Assembly (NCBI GenBank): GCA_036401335.1 | Contig: DASWVC010000001.1 | Span: 1 to 7,746, forward strand | Direction of reading: 5' to 3' | From: DASWVC01 sp036401335 | GTDB lineage: Bacteria; Verrucomicrobiota; Verrucomicrobiia; Chthoniobacterales; JAFAMB01 | DNA length: 7,746 nucleotides | In this document: positions 5,116-7,746 of the stretch, piece after piece | Numbering within the stretch: the stretch's first letter is position 1 | Layout: the number at the start of each line of letters is the position of its first letter | Notes under the pieces: model-generated | Databases searched by the model: none | Seen by the model: only the letters and a program-made list of their open reading frames with translations | Told to the model about the DNA's origin: nothing | Program-made: the position numbers and the translations under genes

Positions 5116-6852
5116 ATGCAGAAATACTACATCGGGCTTGCTACCACTTTTCACGATCCTGCTTTAGCGGTGGTGAATGGTGGCGGTGAAGTTGTTTTCG
5201 CCGAAGGCTCGGAGCGGTGCCTTCAGAGCAAACGCGGCTACGGGCTTATGGCGGACGTGCGGGAAACGGTCCGCCGGGTGATCCGCGACCATTGCGATCC
5301 GGCCGCTGCATACGTCGTGGCAAAACCATGGAGCAAGCGATTGCATCGGTTCATGAACTTCATGAACCTGATTGGGGCCACGGATCACGAACGCATCACG
5401 CAGCGGCCCCGCAAGATGACCCGATTTCTGGTCGGCAAGCACACGCTGTTCACGGACCTCTGGCTGCAGTATGCCTCGTTTGTTTATTCAGGAGGGAACA
5501 TCGCCGACATCCTGCTGAGTGAGTTCGGCAACAGCAAGGTCTCCTTTGTCAGGTTCAATCACCACCTTGCCCATGCGGCAAACGCCGCCTTCACCAGTCC
5601 CTTCGAAGAGGCGGCGTGCATGGTGGCCGATGGCCAGGGCGAGTGGGGGTCGATGAGTTATTTTCAGTACAAAGGCGGCCGGTTGCGCGAAGTGGCGCGG
5701 GTAAAAGGCGAAGAAAGCCTCGGGATTTTTTACTCCATCTGCACCACTTTCTGCGGGTTCAGCGTCGAGCATGGCGAGGAATGGAAACTGATGGGACTGG
5801 CGCCTTACGGCAAGTTGGACCAGGAGATCCTCGCAGACTTCCGGTCCCTCATCCGCGTCGACGACCTTTCAATCAAGTACCCTTCCATTCCGAAAATCGA
5901 GGCGTGGTTCGGACGGATGGAACGAAAGGCCCGCCTAAAGGATGCGTCGCCGCTGACAGTGGCCGACCTGGCCTACACTACCCAGTACTTTTACGGCGAG
6001 GTCATGTCCAAGTTACTGGACAACTTTTTCGCCCGAGGCATCTCGGAAAATCTTGTACTCGGCGGGGGTTGCGGCCTGAACTCCTCGTACAACGGCGAGA
6101 TCGTGGGGCGCACGAAATTCCGCCGGCTTCATGTCCCGTGCGCACCGGGTGACGATGGGAACGCGCTTGGGGTTGCTTTACTTGCTTATGACGCCGATCA
6201 CCCCGACCGGAAGCGCAGGTCCGAGGTGCAGAGTCCTTACCTGGGTGCATCAATGTCGAAACGCACCCTGGCTAACCTCGTGAAGTTCGGCGGCCTTCCC
6301 CGGATTCAACAACTTCCCGCAATGGTGTACAAAGAGGCCGCCCGCCTCCTGGCGGGCGGGAAGCTTATTGGCTGGGTCCAAGGACGCGCGGAATTCGGAC
6401 CACGAGCCCTCGGCAACCGGTCGATCCTGGCCGATCCGCGTCCTGCGGACATCAAAGATCGCATCAACACTTTGGTGAAGTTCCGTGAAGAATTCCGCCC
6501 CTTTGCCCCGTCCATTCTGGACGAATTCGGCGAGGAGTACTTCGAAAACTACCAAGTTTCACCGTACATGGAACGGACCTTGACGTTCAAAGAATCCGCC
6601 CGGGCAAAGGTGCCCGCGATCGTTCACGTCAACCAATCGGGACGCCTTCAATCTGTCCGACGCGAGTGGAACCCGCAGTACTATGACCTGATCCACGCGT
6701 TTTATGAACTGACCGGCGTGCCCATGCTGCTGAATACAAGCTTCAACATCATGGGTAAACCGATCATCCATTCCGTGGAAGACGCCCTCGGGCTTTTTTA
6801 TACCACCGGATTGGATGCCCTCGTCATTGAGGATTACCTGATCGAGAAGTAA
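5116..6852 (+). CDS. O-carbamoyltransferase, NodU/CmcH family
   Basis: This 578-residue, full-length enzyme should use carbamoyl phosphate and ATP to put a carbamate on a hydroxyl group. The N-terminal Kae1/HypF-like domain begins with IGLATTFHDPALAVV (6-20) and continues to NHHLAHAANAAF (148-159), where His149 and His153 form the metal-binding HxxxH pair. It then has ADGQGEWG (171-178), GEEWKLMGLAPYG (220-232), LVLGGGCGLNSSYNG (313-327) and PCAPGDDGNALGVA (341-354). The C-terminal domain carries GWVQGRAEFGPRALGNRSIL (419-438), FRPFAPSIL (460-468) and LLNTSFN (538-544), which are the strongest family signatures. Relatives carbamoylate Nod factors, cephamycin, novobiocin and aminoglycosides such as tobramycin, acting on sugars or alcohols late in a pathway. 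It lies 61 bp after the GT25 gene on the same strand, so the two are probably co-transcribed and may act on one product. No intact Shine-Dalgarno is close to the ATG. The acceptor is unknown. Confidence 0.92.
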   Translation: MQKYYIGLATTFHDPALAVVNGGGEVVFAEGSERCLQSKRGYGLMADVRETVRRVIRDHCDPAAAYVVAKPWSKRLHRFMNFMNLIGATDHERITQRPRKMTRFLVGKHTLFTDLWLQYASFVYSGGNIADILLSEFGNSKVSFVRFNHHLAHAANAAFTSPFEEAACMVADGQGEWGSMSYFQYKGGRLREVARVKGEESLGIFYSICTTFCGFSVEHGEEWKLMGLAPYGKLDQEILADFRSLIRVDDLSIKYPSIPKIEAWFGRMERKARLKDASPLTVADLAYTTQYFYGEVMSKLLDNFFARGISENLVLGGGCGLNSSYNGEIVGRTKFRRLHVPCAPGDDGNALGVALLAYDADHPDRKRRSEVQSPYLGASMSKRTLANLVKFGGLPRIQQLPAMVYKEAARLLAGGKLIGWVQGRAEFGPRALGNRSILADPRPADIKDRINTLVKFREEFRPFAPSILDEFGEEYFENYQVSPYMERTLTFKESARAKVPAIVHVNQSGRLQSVRREWNPQYYDLIHAFYELTGVPMLLNTSFNIMGKPIIHSVEDALGLFYTTGLDALVIEDYLIEK

Positions 6853-6869
6853 TCCTCCCCTGGATTGAG

Positions 6870-6890
6870 ACAGGGCGCGTCAGCGCCTGT
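6870..6890. terminator. Hairpin between convergent genes, weak terminator candidate
   Basis: ACAG-G-GCGC (6870-6878, with one bulged G) can pair with GCGCCTGT (6883-6890) around a four-base loop. It lies 18 bases beyond the carbamoyltransferase stop, and its loop and right arm overlap the end of the convergent small membrane protein gene. Neither strand has a clear T tract directly after the stem, although ATTTTCT appears about 12 bases later on the plus strand. Confidence 0.3.
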
Positions 6891-7053
6891 GCCGCCAGGC
6901 TCGATTTTCTCCCGCCGCAGCAAAAAGAAGCAGGCCGATCATTGGCGTAAACAAAAGGGAAGCAACAAAATAACCCAAGAAGCCGAACGGCCGGCGTGCA
7001 CCCATAAAACCGATCAACAAGCAGGCCAGGAGGTAGGGTATAAAAAGAAACAT
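6880..7053 (-). CDS. Small two-helix membrane protein (57 residues)
   Basis: The protein is almost entirely two hydrophobic helices. The first (about 2-17, FLFIPYLLACLLIGFM) and second (about 25-47, FLGYFVASLLFTPMIGLLLF) are joined by a short basic turn (GARRPFG), and a basic tail ENRAWRHRR follows. Two close helices with Arg-rich ends predict a hairpin in the inner membrane. Small proteins with this pattern, including a GFxGYFxxSLLxTP-like second helix, are common hypothetical proteins in Bacteroidota and Verrucomicrobiota genomes. No function is known to me. I chose the ATG at 7053, which has GTAAGG six bases upstream; an in-frame TTG at 7071 would add six residues. It lies 82 bp downstream of the DUF697 gene on the same strand and may be co-transcribed with it. 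It is not obviously related to the biosynthetic genes. Confidence 0.7.
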   Translation of the reverse strand: MFLFIPYLLACLLIGFMGARRPFGFLGYFVASLLFTPMIGLLLFAAAGENRAWRHRR

Positions 7054-7104
7054 GGCATGCCTTACCCGCAATCAGGAGCCAGGCCCGTCGCAACAGACCC
7101 GGCC

Positions 7105-7117
7105 GCCGGTAGCCGGC
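7105..7117. other. Short GC hairpin between the DUF697 and small membrane protein genes
   Basis: GCCGG (7105-7109) and CCGGC (7113-7117) flank a three-base loop, 19 bases beyond the DUF697 stop. There is no T tract on the minus strand, so it is unlikely to terminate efficiently. It may be an mRNA processing or stabilising stem, or chance in GC-rich sequence. Confidence 0.25.
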
Positions 7118-7135
7118 AGAGAAGTGCAACCCGGA

Positions 7136-7681
7136 TCAAACTGTCGGAGAAACAGGGCCAGCGGGTTTGGCTTTGATGCTGGAAGCGACCACTTTCCCTT
7201 CCTTGAACTCACGGGCGAAATGAGCCCGGACCCGCTTGGGATCGAAGTTTAAGAAGGTGCCGCCCGCGGCGAAGTGCTGCACGAAGACCTTACCGACGGC
7301 GTAGGTAAACGCAGCAGACAACAGCGGCACGGCAGCTACGGCGCTCAGGACGCCGATAACCGGCACGGCTTTAACCAGGCTGACGGTCAGGGCCATTCCG
7401 AGCGTGGGCGCTCCGAGTCCCGCGAGCAAAGAAGCGAGAATGCTTTTGACCTGGTCCTCTTTGAACGGCAGTTCGTAAACAGCCGCCAGTTCCCTAAGCA
7501 TCTTGATGTTCACCGCTGCAATAGCGACGAAATCAAATACGGGGACCGGAATGATGCCGCCGCCAGCCGCCCAGACGACATTCTGCCGGATGATTTTGTC
7601 AGCGTGCGCTTCCTGAGAAAGGGCTAACTGTTCTTCCTCGTTGAGGACCGGGGGATCGACCGCCGTCGATTGTGCTACCAT
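7136..7681 (-). CDS. DUF697 family protein
   Basis: This 181-residue protein has the DUF697 core. It starts with a polar N-terminus (1-25), then HADKIIRQNVVWAAGGGI (26-43) running into PVPVFDFVAIAAV (45-57), a helix ending in NIKMLRELAAVYELPF (58-73), and SILASLLAGLGAP (80-92). A hydrophobic region (about 95-130) follows that could span the membrane twice or pack in it. The tail is basic and polar, with FDPKRVRAHFAREFKEGKV. DUF697 is often found fused to or beside GTPases and in YcjF-like proteins. It is thought to act at the membrane, but its biochemical role is not established. Here it stands alone at normal length. The ATG at 7681 has no Shine-Dalgarno. The remaining 65 bases to the right edge show no clear promoter or gene. 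It marks the edge of the biosynthetic island and looks like ordinary chromosomal context. Confidence 0.8.
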   Translation of the reverse strand: MVAQSTAVDPPVLNEEEQLALSQEAHADKIIRQNVVWAAGGGIIPVPVFDFVAIAAVNIKMLRELAAVYELPFKEDQVKSILASLLAGLGAPTLGMALTVSLVKAVPVIGVLSAVAAVPLLSAAFTYAVGKVFVQHFAAGGTFLNFDPKRVRAHFAREFKEGKVVASSIKAKPAGPVSPTV

Positions 7682-7746
7682 AGATTTTGTTAGGTTAGAG
7701 CCGTAGTTATCGGTTGAACATCACCATTGTTGACCTTAGAATTTTT

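Noticed and set aside
5616..6152. Plus-strand open frame of 178 codons
   Set aside because: It is a shifted frame inside the carbamoyltransferase gene, rich in Arg, Gly and Pro as expected for an out-of-frame reading of GC-rich DNA.
7274..7627. Plus-strand open frame of 117 codons
   Set aside because: It is antisense to the DUF697 gene, which has a clear family pattern; this frame has none.
1..7746. CRISPR array, tRNA, rRNA, insertion sequence or toxin-antitoxin pair
   Set aside because: No regularly spaced repeats, cloverleaf, transposase motifs or matching small gene pair were seen on either strand.

Overview
The window reads as a small biosynthetic island of five genes, flanked on both sides by ordinary chromosomal genes. 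It is moderately GC-rich, bacterial, and mostly lacks strong Shine-Dalgarno sequences. The flanking protein types and the pairing of trans-acyltransferases with a carbamoyltransferase fit Verrucomicrobiota or a related group. That assignment is an inference; there is no rRNA or phylogenetic marker in the window.

Layout. (1) Positions 1-269, minus: the 5' end of a gene for a secreted protein with a clear signal peptide; it runs off the left edge. (2) Positions 383-3890, minus: a tight three-gene operon transcribed leftward. In order of transcription it encodes a FabD-like malonyl-CoA:ACP transacylase, a second transacylase-like protein lacking the carboxylate-binding Arg (acyl-hydrolase type), and a SyrD/PvdE-type ABC exporter. 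The gaps are 13 and 15 bp, and a GC hairpin spans the operon end. (3) Positions 3891-4172: a 282-bp divergent intergenic region with candidate promoters in both directions and a short palindrome. (4) Positions 4173-6852, plus: a GT25 family glycosyltransferase and a full-length NodU/CmcH-type O-carbamoyltransferase, 61 bp apart. (5) Positions 6880-7681, minus: a 57-residue two-helix membrane protein and a DUF697 family protein, converging on the carbamoyltransferase gene.

How the genes may work together (inference). A free-standing malonyl transacylase beside a free-standing acyl hydrolase is characteristic of trans-AT polyketide or hybrid PKS-NRPS pathways. One loads malonyl units onto carrier domains and the other clears stalled or wrong acyl groups. 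The SyrD-type exporter would carry the finished, probably peptide-containing, product across the inner membrane. The divergent GT25 and carbamoyltransferase genes could add a sugar and a carbamate, either to that product or to a cell-surface glycan. No ketosynthase, carrier protein or adenylation domain is present, so the megasynthase must lie elsewhere if the hypothesis is right.

No tRNA, rRNA, CRISPR array, insertion sequence or attachment site was recognised.
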